Below, piece after piece: positions 9,583-18,549 of a stretch of DNA of 38,541 nt; the stretch's first letter is position 1; the number at the start of each line of letters is the position of its first letter. Origin of the DNA: an uncultured Pseudanabaenaceae cyanobacterium (lineage in GTDB: Bacteria > Cyanobacteriota > Cyanobacteriia > PCC-9006 > JAAUQQ01). The notes beneath the pieces are model-generated. The model worked only from the letters and a program-made list of their open reading frames with translations. It ran no database searches and was not told the DNA's origin. The stretch covers positions 1 to 38,541 of the forward strand of contig CALIGI010000084.1 in the NCBI GenBank assembly GCA_938021205.1, in the 5' to 3' direction. The position numbers were made by a program, and so were the translations under genes.

Positions 9583-12500
9583 ATGAGATTTGTTCAGATT
9601 GTTGAGTCCTTAGACTTTGGAGATGCAGTCTCGAATCAGGTGATTCGGCTGCATGAGATCTTGCAGTCTCAGGGACGGCAGTCTGAAATTTACAGCAAGT
9701 ATGCCCACCATTCGGTTGAGCATTATCGCGGCAATATTGCCAACTTTAGAATGACTGAAGAGACGATTCTCATTAGTCATTACGCGGGGTATTCCGAAAC
9801 TGCTGAGCATGTCAGTTTAATTAAGGGCTACAAGATTCTGGTGTATCACAATGTGACACCGCATCAGTTCTTTGAGCGTTCTTCCTCGCTTTACAAGTTT
9901 TGCCTAGAAGGTCGGCGTCAGTTTGCGGAGATTGTGGGGCGTTTTAATCAGGTTTTGGGAGACTCTCGCTACAACTGTGATGAGGCCGAGGCGTTGGGGG
10001 CTAAGGCTGTCGAGGTTTTACCTATTGTGGTGCCGGGCTTTAGTGATGAGGCTTTGGCGGCGGCTCAGCCTTTTGTTGAACCCTTGAAAAAGCCTGGCGT
10101 GAATCATTGGCTATTTACGGGGCGGATTGCTCCCAATAAGCGACAGGACTTGGTTGTAGATACCTTTGCACGCTATTGCGATCGCTTCCCCAATTCCCAA
10201 AATCACTTGTACCTGGTGGGTCGCTATGGCGAGGAAGATGCCTTTTATCGTAAGGTCAAATCCAGGGTTGATGCCCAAGGCTTGGCCGACCGAGTCAGCT
10301 TTACCGGCAAGATTAGCGATGAAGCACTAGTGGCCCATTTCTGCGCAGCGGATCTCTTTCTCTGTCTTAGTCAGCATGAGGGGTTTTGTGTCCCGATTGT
10401 GGAGTCTTTTTATGTCGATCTGCCAGTCGTTGCCTATGCTGATACGGCGGTGGGGGACACGATGGGCCTGGGGCCTGGGGCTCTAGAGAGTTTGGATTTA
10501 GAGTTGGCGGTTGAGCGGATTCATCAAGTGTTTACCGATGCTGCGTTTCGCCAGTCCCTGATTGATCATGGGCGGGCACAGATTTCTCGATTTTCCCTAG
10601 AGGCTGTGAGCGATCGCTTCCAGCAGACGATTGAACATATCTTTGACCATGGCTTAACCCAGCAACCTCTGGTTTCTGTTGTTGTGTGCACCTACAACCG
10701 GGCAGACTACCTGGAAAGATGCTTTACCTGTTTAGATGGGCAGGACTATCGCAACTTTGAAGTGGTGGTGGTGAATGGTCCCTCAACAGATGGCACTGAG
10801 GCGCTATTGGCCCAGCGCTCAAATATCAAAGTTTGCTCGAATTCAACTCGAAACCTTTCCATCTCCCGCAACATTGGCATTGAGGCAACCAGCGGCGAGA
10901 TCGTAGCTTTCATTGATGACGATGCCTTGCCCTATGCAGATTGGCTTAGCCAATTAGTCAAGCGCTATTTGGAAATGCCTGCTGCGGTTGTAGGCGTGGG
11001 GGGGCGTACGTTCCTGGCCAATCAGCTCAAATACCAGTTTGAAGCGGGCTTGGTGGATGGCTTTGGTTGTCACATGGCGGTGACCAATGACTCGCCGGAC
11101 TATTTTGAATCGGATCGCTACCGCCATTTGCTGGGTACCAACTGCTCGTTTCGCCGCGATGCCTTGGTGCAGGTTGGTGGTTTTGATGAGCAATATGATT
11201 ATTATCTAGACGAGAGCGATGTGGCCGTTCGGCTTCAGCAAGCGGGGGGATTAATTGCCAATGCCAATGAAGCCTATGTGCGCCATGAATTTGCCCAGAG
11301 CCATAACCGCCAAGGGGGAGACTATAACTTCAACTGGAAGACCATCACCAAGAATACGGTCTACTTTGGTCTGAAGAATGCGACCCATCGCCCCACATCC
11401 GCCCGCTTGGTTCGCACGGTCAAGATGGTGCTGAAGGATCGCTTCTACTCCTTTTGGAATGCCTATCGCTATGGTGTACTGCCTGCGGGCGAGGCGGTGC
11501 GCCATGGACGTTTAGCACTAATAGGTGCTGCCAGGGGCTACCGCGATGCCCTGGGGCAGCGCAAGGTTCAAACTAAAGATTGGGCCAAGACCCCCACCCC
11601 ACCGTTGCCCTACCCCGCTGGGGCAGCGGGGGCTCAGTTGGATGCCTCGCCAGGGGGACTAAGCCAGGCTGAGGGCCAAAACCAGGGGCCAGATCAGGGC
11701 CAAGATCCTGCTCTAGGTCCTGCTCTAGATCAGGACCAAAAACAAGACCAGAACCAGTCCCCAGCATCACAAACTCAGGAAACCTCGTCCCGCCACCCGT
11801 TCATGCATATTGCCATTATTTCCCAGGAGTTCCCGCCCCATTCCTATGGGGGGATTGGCACTTATAACCAAATCCTGGCCAAGGAGCTGGTGCTGCTAGG
11901 ACATTCTGTGACGGTGATTAGCCGGGGCGTAGTGGATCAAAAGCAGGTCTTTGGCCGATTAACCTGTTACCAAATTGCCACGGTGCCGGGCGATCGCTTC
12001 AACCCTGAGCAACCCACCCTCTCTAAGAACCTGGCCTGGGGTCATTGTGTTGCCCAGCAGCTCCAGGAGATTCATCACGAAACCCCCATTGATGTGATTG
12101 AATCCGCTTTGTGGGACACGGAAGCCCTGGGTATGATTCAGGCCCGTGCTGACCTGCCGATCCCCCTGATTGTGCGGGTGGTGACACCGCTCAAGGTGGC
12201 AATCCAGATGAATGGCTGGGAGATGAGCCCAGACTTGCAATGTTGTTTAGCCTTGGAAACCGACCTGTTGCGCTGTGCCGATGCCGTCGTTTGCATCAGC
12301 GATAGCGTTTGCCAGAGCGTCCAGGCCAACTACAAGATCGCGGAGGATGAACGCTGGTTGACTCAACAGCTTGGGGTTCAACCCTGGCCCACCTATGCCA
12401 ATGTGGCTAGCTATGGTGAGTTGCCCAGTCAGTGGCAGCGAGGTGAATTTCAACTGCTGTTTTTGGGTCGGTTAGAAGGCCGAAAGGGCATTGATGTCTT

Positions 12501-14271
12501 TGTCAAGAGCCTGCCCACGGTGTTGCAACAGGACGATCGCATCTGCGTTTGGATTGCTGGGGAGGATATCGAGGGTTGGGAATCTAAAGCAGAGCAGATT
12601 CTTCCGGCGGCGGTGCGATCGCGGGTGCAATTCTTTGGTCGCGTCACGGAGGCAGATCGGGAACTGCTCTATGCCAACTGCGATGTCTTAGTCTTTCCCT
12701 CTCGTTATGAGTCTTTCGGCCTGGTCCCCCTAGAGGCCATGGTCCATGGCAAGCCCGTGGTGGCTGCTCGAGCCGCAGCGATCCCTGAAGTTGTGTTGGA
12801 GGGTCAATGTGGTCTGCTCTTCGAGCCTGAGCAACATCCAGATTTAGCGCTCAAACTGTTGCAGTTAGCCCAGGATCAGATGCTCTATGGAAAACTTTCT
12901 GCGGGAGCCAGCGCTCGGGTTCAGCAGCTCTCAGCACTGAACATGGCCAAGGCGAGTGCATCGCTCTATCAACAGTTGAGGCATCAGGAGCTGAACCAGG
13001 AAGCACTGTCCCCCTCCACCCAGTCCTACTTTGAACAACTTGAAACCACCTTAGAGTCCCAGGCTGTTCTGAATCAGAACCTGTCCCAGGGAGGAGAGCT
13101 GCTGAGCAATGCCGTAAGTCCCAGTCAATGGCACATCGAACTTCCCCGCATCATTAGCTATGGCAAATTAAATCACGCCATCAATCGCTGGATTGTACCT
13201 CGGGTTGGACAATTTATTGAGTCTGTGCTGTTTAACTCTATGCAGCAGCAGACGGTCTTCAACCGTCAAGCCAGTACGCAATTGGCCTATCTCAGTCAAG
13301 AGCAGGAAAAACTGCAACTTGATCTAGCGGAGAAATTGACCGAGCTAGACCAGCAATCGGCTAGCCTCAAGGTTGATTTTGAAACCCAGTTAGGCCAGCA
13401 ATCGGCTAGCCTCAAGGCTGATTTTGAGACCCAGCTTGCCCAGCTCAACCAAAAACACCAAGCTGAACAGCAGCAGTTACAGGAGAATATTCAGAATATT
13501 GAGGCTTCGCTTCAGGGCGCGATCGCCCATTTTACAGAGGAGAAACAAGTGCTGGAACAGCAATCTATGGCTGGTTTACAAAACCTCCAAGTGGGCTTTG
13601 AGCAACAAAGCCATAAGGTTGACCATGCCATGGGGGACATCATGCGAGCCATTTGTCAGCTCCAAGAACTGACGGCAGACCAGGCAGAAATGAGCCGCAG
13701 CGAATTTGCCTACCAGCTTGCCCGAGGCCAGCAGGATGAATCTAAAATTCTGACTCCCGAGAAGCTGGCCAGCGTGGAAGGACTGCGATTGAATTTGGGC
13801 TGTGGCACTTTTGTCAAAGAGGGCTATATCAATGTCGATCAGCGGGAACTACCCGGCGTGGATGTGGTTGCCGACCTGCGCCAGCTTCCCTTTGAGCCGG
13901 GCTCAGTTCAGGAAATATTTAACTCCCATGTGATCGAACATTTCACAGAGTATGAATTTCGGACCCACCTTTTACCCGCTTGGTACAGCCTCCTGAAGCC
14001 GGGAGGTCAGCTTACGATTATCTGCCCCGATGCAGAGTCCATGATTGATGACTACGTCGCAGGAAAACTGCCTTGGGAGCATCTACGCAAAGTCACCTAC
14101 GGTGCCCAAGATTACGACGGGGACTACCACTACAATATGTATAACTCATCGACTCTTAGGGCTTTTCTTGAGGCGGCTGGCTTCGGGAATGTGGAGCTAA
14201 CGGCTAGTGCTCGAGTCAATGGGATTTGCTACGAGATGGAGTTATCGGCAACTCGCCTTGAGTCAGGCTGA
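9583..14271 (+). CDS. Giant fusion: GT4-GT2-GT4-coiled coil-methyltransferase
   Basis: A 1562-residue multidomain protein for glycan assembly. Domain order: (a) 1-350, GT4-type (GT-B) glycosyltransferase with E-x7-E motif Glu266/Glu274 (EGFCVPIVE); (b) 360-650, GT2-type (GT-A) enzyme starting LVSVVVCTYNRADYLE, with metal-binding DDD at 445-447; (c) 660-740, a linker rich in Gln, Asp and Pro; (d) 741-1130, a second GT4 starting MHIAIISQEFPPHSYGGIG, with E-x7-E Glu1043/Glu1051 (ESFGLVPLE); (e) about 1233-1390, a Gln/Glu/Leu-rich coiled coil containing a 15-residue duplication; (f) 1395-1562, a class I SAM methyltransferase with LNLGCG at 1403-1408 and HVIEHF. It follows Wzm/Wzt by 95 bp. The parts correspond to a polymerase plus a WbdD-style terminator in one chain; this function is inferred. 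The frame is continuous and no internal start has a good ribosome site, so I read it as one protein. Sugar and linkage specificity cannot be told. Confidence 0.9.
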   Translation: MRFVQIVESLDFGDAVSNQVIRLHEILQSQGRQSEIYSKYAHHSVEHYRGNIANFRMTEETILISHYAGYSETAEHVSLIKGYKILVYHNVTPHQFFERSSSLYKFCLEGRRQFAEIVGRFNQVLGDSRYNCDEAEALGAKAVEVLPIVVPGFSDEALAAAQPFVEPLKKPGVNHWLFTGRIAPNKRQDLVVDTFARYCDRFPNSQNHLYLVGRYGEEDAFYRKVKSRVDAQGLADRVSFTGKISDEALVAHFCAADLFLCLSQHEGFCVPIVESFYVDLPVVAYADTAVGDTMGLGPGALESLDLELAVERIHQVFTDAAFRQSLIDHGRAQISRFSLEAVSDRFQQTIEHIFDHGLTQQPLVSVVVCTYNRADYLERCFTCLDGQDYRNFEVVVVNGPSTDGTEALLAQRSNIKVCSNSTRNLSISRNIGIEATSGEIVAFIDDDALPYADWLSQLVKRYLEMPAAVVGVGGRTFLANQLKYQFEAGLVDGFGCHMAVTNDSPDYFESDRYRHLLGTNCSFRRDALVQVGGFDEQYDYYLDESDVAVRLQQAGGLIANANEAYVRHEFAQSHNRQGGDYNFNWKTITKNTVYFGLKNATHRPTSARLVRTVKMVLKDRFYSFWNAYRYGVLPAGEAVRHGRLALIGAARGYRDALGQRKVQTKDWAKTPTPPLPYPAGAAGAQLDASPGGLSQAEGQNQGPDQGQDPALGPALDQDQKQDQNQSPASQTQETSSRHPFMHIAIISQEFPPHSYGGIGTYNQILAKELVLLGHSVTVISRGVVDQKQVFGRLTCYQIATVPGDRFNPEQPTLSKNLAWGHCVAQQLQEIHHETPIDVIESALWDTEALGMIQARADLPIPLIVRVVTPLKVAIQMNGWEMSPDLQCCLALETDLLRCADAVVCISDSVCQSVQANYKIAEDERWLTQQLGVQPWPTYANVASYGELPSQWQRGEFQLLFLGRLEGRKGIDVFVKSLPTVLQQDDRICVWIAGEDIEGWESKAEQILPAAVRSRVQFFGRVTEADRELLYANCDVLVFPSRYESFGLVPLEAMVHGKPVVAARAAAIPEVVLEGQCGLLFEPEQHPDLALKLLQLAQDQMLYGKLSAGASARVQQLSALNMAKASASLYQQLRHQELNQEALSPSTQSYFEQLETTLESQAVLNQNLSQGGELLSNAVSPSQWHIELPRIISYGKLNHAINRWIVPRVGQFIESVLFNSMQQQTVFNRQASTQLAYLSQEQEKLQLDLAEKLTELDQQSASLKVDFETQLGQQSASLKADFETQLAQLNQKHQAEQQQLQENIQNIEASLQGAIAHFTEEKQVLEQQSMAGLQNLQVGFEQQSHKVDHAMGDIMRAICQLQELTADQAEMSRSEFAYQLARGQQDESKILTPEKLASVEGLRLNLGCGTFVKEGYINVDQRELPGVDVVADLRQLPFEPGSVQEIFNSHVIEHFTEYEFRTHLLPAWYSLLKPGGQLTIICPDAESMIDDYVAGKLPWEHLRKVTYGAQDYDGDYHYNMYNSSTLRAFLEAAGFGNVELTASARVNGICYEMELSATRLESG
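11613..11631. repeat. GC-rich hairpin inside the coding linker
   Basis: CCCCGCTG (11613-11620), loop GGG, CAGCGGGG (11624-11631). It falls in the Pro/Gly/Ala part of the linker between the GT2 and second GT4 domains. This kind of compact hairpin is usual between genes, not inside them. Confidence 0.6.
13348..13437 (+). repeat. Two tandem 45-bp copies in the coiled-coil region
   Basis: Two adjacent 45-base units (13348-13392, 13393-13437) encode DQQSASLKVDFETQL and GQQSASLKADFETQL, 15 residues each. The DNA copies are nearly identical, which points to a recent duplication. It lengthens the coiled coil of the fusion protein in frame. Confidence 0.9.
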
Positions 14272-14348
14272 CGGCTTGAGACTAAACAACGGGCCGCCTG
14301 ACTGAGGATGGATAGATGATTTTGCTACTGTACCGAGGAAGATAAATC

Positions 14349-14957
14349 GTGAGTGCTGTTCTTTTACAGGAAAAACATCTAGAAGGGGCAAAATTACTCC
14401 CTACCAGAGACTACATTCTGCCGCATATGCCCAAGGGAGGCTTAGTGGCAGAGGTCGGCGTCGCTTTGGGAGATTACTCACGCAAGATCTTGAACATAAT
14501 GGAGCCCAAACACTTTTGGGCGATCGACCTGTTTGATCTACATCATGCCTCCCAAATCTGGGGACGAGATTGCAAGGAGGTTTTCCAAGACAAAACCCAT
14601 GAGCAGTTCTATCAGAATATGTTTGCAACCGAAATGCAAAAAGACCAGCTCTCCACCCTAAAAGGATTTAGCCAGGAGGCAGCCACCCAGCTAGAGGATG
14701 GAGTACTAGATATGGTCTATATCGATGCTGGGCATGATTACGAGAGCGTTCGGCAAGACATTCAAGCGTATAAAAGCAAGCTGAAACCCGATGGGTTTTT
14801 AGTTATGAATGACTACATCATGGCTGACCATGTGATGATGGAGCTCTATGGTGTAGTGCAGGCAACTAATGAGTTCTGTCTCAGTGAGGGATGGAAGATT
14901 GCTTATTTTGCCCTGCAGGAGGATATGTTCTGCGATGTTGCTCTACAGCGACTGTAA
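14349..14957 (+). CDS. Class I SAM-dependent methyltransferase (Methyltransf_24-like)
   Basis: A 202-residue protein with a Rossmann SAM-binding start VAEVGVALGDYS (about residues 34-44), an acidic end of strand 2 (WAIDLFD), and the family motif YIDAGHDYESVRQDI, where Asp126 and His129 are likely metal/catalytic-site residues. The closing part, KPDGFLVMNDYI, is also typical. Such enzymes often O-methylate sugars or other small acceptors. The GTG start at 14349 is preceded by GAGGAAG. It follows the giant fusion gene by 77 bp and precedes gmd, so it is probably a sugar-modifying enzyme of the cluster. The acceptor is unknown. Confidence 0.85.
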   Translation: MSAVLLQEKHLEGAKLLPTRDYILPHMPKGGLVAEVGVALGDYSRKILNIMEPKHFWAIDLFDLHHASQIWGRDCKEVFQDKTHEQFYQNMFATEMQKDQLSTLKGFSQEAATQLEDGVLDMVYIDAGHDYESVRQDIQAYKSKLKPDGFLVMNDYIMADHVMMELYGVVQATNEFCLSEGWKIAYFALQEDMFCDVALQRL

Positions 14958-15123
14958 TGTTGTATTTTAGACTTCCATTGGCTTTTCAGTGCGGAGTTTT
15001 ACGGGCATAGTGAGATGGGGTTGGGCAACCAATCCGTAGATGACTGGGGTGGAGGAAGTATAACGACTCACCCTGAACAATAGTTCTGAAAACGACGGTT
15101 TTGAAATAGGACGTTAAAACACT

Positions 15124-16098
15124 GTGGCTGCTTCGCAAACTGCTTTAATCACCGGTCTCACTGGCCAGGATGGCTCCTACTTAGCGGAGCTGCTACTGGG
15201 CAAAGGCTACGAAGTTTATGGCCTAGTTCGCCGTTCTAGCACCTCTAGTCTGGGCCGCATTGCCCACCTTACCGATCGCCTCCATGTGGTGCCGGGGGAT
15301 CTGCTAGACCAATGCTCACTCATGGATGTCATCGCTGATACCCAGCCTGACGAAATTTATAATCTTGCCTCCCAGAGCTATGTCCCCCTATCCTGGACTC
15401 AGCCCGCTTTGACTGCTGAATACACGGCCCTAGGCGTCTCTCGGCTCTTGGAATCCATTCGGCGTTGTCAGCCCAATGCGCGCTTTTATCAGGCTTCCAG
15501 CAGTGAGGTGTTTGGCCAGCCCGATGAGTCACCCCAGTCAGAGAAGACTGCCTTCCGTCCCCGCAACCCCTACGGCACAGCCAAAGCCTATGCCCATTGG
15601 ATGACCACCAATTATCGCGATAAGTACGGTCTCTATGCCTGTTGTGGCATTACCTATACCCATGAGTCCCCTCGGCGAGGCGCAGAATTTGTCTTTCGGA
15701 AAATTACTCGCACAGCGGCGCAAATTAAATTGGGGCTAGCCTCAGAGCTACGCTTAGGCAACCTGGATGCCAAGCGAGATTGGTGCCATGCCGAGGATGT
15801 GGTCACCGCCATGTGGATGATGTTACAGCAGAAAACCCCCGCAGATTATGTCATTGCCAGCGGTCAAACCTACTCCGTACGGGAGCTCGTGGAACTGGCC
15901 TTTCACTACCTCGACTTGGACTGGGAGCAGTATGTCAGCGTGGCTCCCGAGTTTTACCGTCCCAACGAGGAGGTTGAATTAGTGGGGGATGTCACTCAGA
16001 TCAAGGCAGACCTATCCTGGGAGCCAAAGTATAGTTTTAAACAGCTAGTGGAGCTAATGGTGGACTACGATATGCAACAGCTTAAAATGGATAGTTAG
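15124..16098 (+). CDS. gmd: GDP-mannose 4,6-dehydratase
   Basis: Converts GDP-D-mannose to GDP-4-dehydro-6-deoxy-D-mannose, the branch point to GDP-fucose, GDP-rhamnose and perosamine. The 324-residue short-chain dehydrogenase fold shows the NADP site GLTGQDGSYL (11-20), a Ser-x-Glu pair at Ser126/Glu128 in YQASSSEVFG, and Tyr150/Lys154 in NPYGTAKAYAHW. Family-specific blocks THESPRRGAEFVFRKI and LGNLDAKRDWCHAEDV identify it as Gmd and not a related epimerase. The start codon is GTG at 15124. No second-step reductase (Rmd, Fcl or Per) is seen in this window, so the final sugar cannot be told. Confidence 0.93.
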   Translation: MAASQTALITGLTGQDGSYLAELLLGKGYEVYGLVRRSSTSSLGRIAHLTDRLHVVPGDLLDQCSLMDVIADTQPDEIYNLASQSYVPLSWTQPALTAEYTALGVSRLLESIRRCQPNARFYQASSSEVFGQPDESPQSEKTAFRPRNPYGTAKAYAHWMTTNYRDKYGLYACCGITYTHESPRRGAEFVFRKITRTAAQIKLGLASELRLGNLDAKRDWCHAEDVVTAMWMMLQQKTPADYVIASGQTYSVRELVELAFHYLDLDWEQYVSVAPEFYRPNEEVELVGDVTQIKADLSWEPKYSFKQLVELMVDYDMQQLKMDS

Positions 16099-16140
16099 AA
16101 GGCTGGCCACGGGTTTGACTGCTAGGAGAATCATTGCTCT

Positions 16141-17535
16141 GTGTTAAAGGCGCTGATTGATGTTACGCCGGTGACCCCTTACCCCAGTGGCGTGGGTCTT
16201 TATGTGAGCAACTTGGTGCGCTCCTTAGAGGCGATCGCCGCTGAATCTGTTGAGCCTGACTACACAGTGGAAACCCTGTTTCAGCCCGGTTTGAAGAACT
16301 GGCTGATGCGTCGCCCTTCGCTCCCAGATGTGAGCTGTGGCCATCAGCCTTGCCATGTTTGGGATTTGCCGGTTCGTCTGTCTACCCCTCTGCTGGCAGG
16401 GGCTTACCATACGCCGCCACTGCAAGACTTCTTGGCATCTCGTATGGATCGCCGCTTTGCGCAGCCTGACATTATTCACGGTACGAACTACTCCGTTTGT
16501 CCTTCTCGTAAGGCCAAAACCGTGATGAACATCTACGACTTGACCTTCATTCTATATCCCGACTTTGTCGACAATGTGGTCAAGCAGTATCGAGCCCACA
16601 TAGAACGCTGTCTAAGCTGGACCGATCTCGTCCTGACTATTTCTGAGAGTTCTAAGCGAGATATCGTCGAGTATTTGGGAGTCGAGGCCGAAAAAGTCTG
16701 GGTCACGCCCCTGGCCAGCCAATATGCTCCCATCACTGACTCCATGGCCTCATCTTTAGAGATGAAAACAGGTCTGGGCCAAGAAGTTGGAGTCTCTGCT
16801 GGACATCCCTCTCAGTGGGCTCAGGTGGGGAGGAGCTTTCCCAGAGAGCAGCGGGGAGACGGGATGCCAAAAATCCGGCCGATGGATGCCAGGACTGTCA
16901 ATTCGAATTCCCAAGCGTATGTAACCCGCACAATTTGCTATGAAGAAACCGATAAAATCCTAGATGACTTAGCCAAGGCCAGTTCCTATGATAGGGGCAG
17001 GCCATATTTACTCTTTGTCAGCACCATTGAACCTCGTAAGAATGTGACCAATCTTGTTGAGGCGTTTAACCGCCTTAAGTCTCGTCATGGTATTGACCAT
17101 GATTTGCTCCTCGTGGGGAAGAAGGGCTGGCATTACGAACCGATTTTTGAGGCGATAGAGCACTCCCCTTGGCGTCACCATATTCATCATTTGAATTATC
17201 TGAGTGAGCGGCAGGTCCAAGCTCTATATACCCAAGCTGATGTCTTTGTTTATCCTTCCTTCTATGAAGGCTTCGGACTGCCCGTCTTAGAGGCCATGAC
17301 CCTTGGAGCCCCGGTGGTGACCTCAAATGTCTCTTCCCTCCCAGAGGTGGCAGGAGATGCCGCTCTCTATGCAAACCCGAATGCGCCTGACGAGCTCGCA
17401 GAACAAATTTGGCGATTGATTGATTGCTCAATTCTGCGTCAAGATTTGATTGCTCGAGGCCAGGCTCAGGCCGCTAAGTTCTCCTGGCGGAGGACTGCAG
17501 AAGAAACCCTCAAGGCTTACCGGAGCCTGCTATAG
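16141..17535 (+). CDS. GT4 family glycosyltransferase with insert
   Basis: A GT-B fold glycosyltransferase, likely using a nucleotide sugar to extend the glycan in the cytosol. N-terminal features are LIDVTPVTPYPSGVGLYVSNLV and the DIIHGTNY and NIYDLTF blocks. The C-terminal half has LFVSTIEPRKNVTNLVEAF and the E-x7-E motif Glu376/Glu384 in EGFGLPVLE, typical of mannosyltransferase-like GT4 enzymes. Between the two halves, at residues about 202-283, lies roughly 80 residues of unconserved polar sequence, where relatives usually have a short linker. The GTG start at 16141 lies 42 bp after gmd, with AGGAGA 11 bases upstream. It is probably cotranscribed with gmd and the next GT2 gene. Confidence 0.9.
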   Translation: MLKALIDVTPVTPYPSGVGLYVSNLVRSLEAIAAESVEPDYTVETLFQPGLKNWLMRRPSLPDVSCGHQPCHVWDLPVRLSTPLLAGAYHTPPLQDFLASRMDRRFAQPDIIHGTNYSVCPSRKAKTVMNIYDLTFILYPDFVDNVVKQYRAHIERCLSWTDLVLTISESSKRDIVEYLGVEAEKVWVTPLASQYAPITDSMASSLEMKTGLGQEVGVSAGHPSQWAQVGRSFPREQRGDGMPKIRPMDARTVNSNSQAYVTRTICYEETDKILDDLAKASSYDRGRPYLLFVSTIEPRKNVTNLVEAFNRLKSRHGIDHDLLLVGKKGWHYEPIFEAIEHSPWRHHIHHLNYLSERQVQALYTQADVFVYPSFYEGFGLPVLEAMTLGAPVVTSNVSSLPEVAGDAALYANPNAPDELAEQIWRLIDCSILRQDLIARGQAQAAKFSWRRTAEETLKAYRSLL

Positions 17536-17545
17536 CTTGGCTACC

Positions 17546-18535
17546 ATGATTCCTCAGTTCAGCGTAATTACTCCCTCGTTTCGTCAAGGGGAGTTTATTG
17601 AGCGCACCATTCAGAGTGTCCTAGCCCAGAAGAACGTGACCTTCGACTATGTGGTCTGCGACGGAGGGAGTCACGATGGGACGGTGGAGATTTTGCAGCG
17701 TTATGGCGATCGCCTACGCTGGATTTCTGAGCCGGATAGGGGCCAAGCCGATGCCATCAACAAAGGCATTGCCATGACCCAAGGGGAAATTATCGCCTGG
17801 ATTAATTCCGACGATCTCTACTATCCCCAGGCTTTTGAACAGGTGGATGCCTTTTTTAAGAGCCATGAAGACGTGGATGTGGTTTATGGTCAGGCCCAAT
17901 GGATTGATGAAGCTGATCACATTATTGAGCCCTTTCCCACCGAGAAATGGAGCTATCGACGTCTGCAACAAACCTGCTTTATCTGTCAGCCAGCGGTGTT
18001 TTTCCGGCGGCGGCTACTCGAGCGGTTGGGAGGCTTGAATGTTTCTTTGCACTATTGCCTCGATTATGAATTGTGGCTGCGCTATGGCCAGCAAGTTCAC
18101 TTTCACTATCTGCCTGTGCCCCTGGCTGCTTCCCGTCTCCATGAGGAGAATAAAACCCTAGGCCAGGCCGTTTCCATGCACCAAGAAGTCTTGGAGATGC
18201 TCCAGGACAAGTTTGGCCGGGTGCCTGAGAGCTGGGTGTTAGGCTACGCGCTGACCAAAGTAGAGCAGGAAACCCAAATTAGTCGGTTTGACGAGGCCCA
18301 ATTTGTCTCCTTTGCCAGACAGTTACTCTGGACGAGTAGCGTGGAGCTATGGCGCTGGCGGCACTGGATTTGGCCCACCACACTGGTCAAGATGCTGGGC
18401 TGGGTGGCTCTGCCCAATTTGGCTTGGTTCCGCCGCCGTAAGCTGTTAAACCGTCCGGCTCAGGCTCTGACGGTCTGGCAGGACGGTTTGACCCAAGCTG
18501 GGGATAAACCAAGAAGCTTGTGGAGTGGTGAGTGA
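17546..18535 (+). CDS. GT2 family glycosyltransferase
   Basis: A GT-A fold glycosyltransferase of 329 residues. It starts MIPQFSVITPSFRQGEFIERTI, with the donor-site VVCDGGSHDGT and the metal-binding SDD at Asp89/Asp90 (INSDDLYYP). Conserved CQPAVFFRRRLLERLGG and LDYELWLRYG follow, as in many EPS glycosyltransferases of this subfamily. The frame is open upstream to 17450, overlapping the previous gene by 86 bp. The ATG at 17546 is chosen because the family N-terminus begins there and it leaves a 10-bp gap after the GT4 stop. The pair is likely translated from one message. Confidence 0.9.
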   Translation: MIPQFSVITPSFRQGEFIERTIQSVLAQKNVTFDYVVCDGGSHDGTVEILQRYGDRLRWISEPDRGQADAINKGIAMTQGEIIAWINSDDLYYPQAFEQVDAFFKSHEDVDVVYGQAQWIDEADHIIEPFPTEKWSYRRLQQTCFICQPAVFFRRRLLERLGGLNVSLHYCLDYELWLRYGQQVHFHYLPVPLAASRLHEENKTLGQAVSMHQEVLEMLQDKFGRVPESWVLGYALTKVEQETQISRFDEAQFVSFARQLLWTSSVELWRWRHWIWPTTLVKMLGWVALPNLAWFRRRKLLNRPAQALTVWQDGLTQAGDKPRSLWSGE

Positions 18536-18549
18536 GAGGGGACCCCGTT

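Noticed and set aside
9583..14271. Several separate genes instead of one fusion
   Set aside because: The frame is continuous with no stop codon, and the best internal ATG (11803) has no ribosome site.
17450..17545. Upstream extension of the GT2 gene
   Set aside because: It overlaps the end of the GT4 gene and lacks conserved residues; the family N-terminus starts at 17546.
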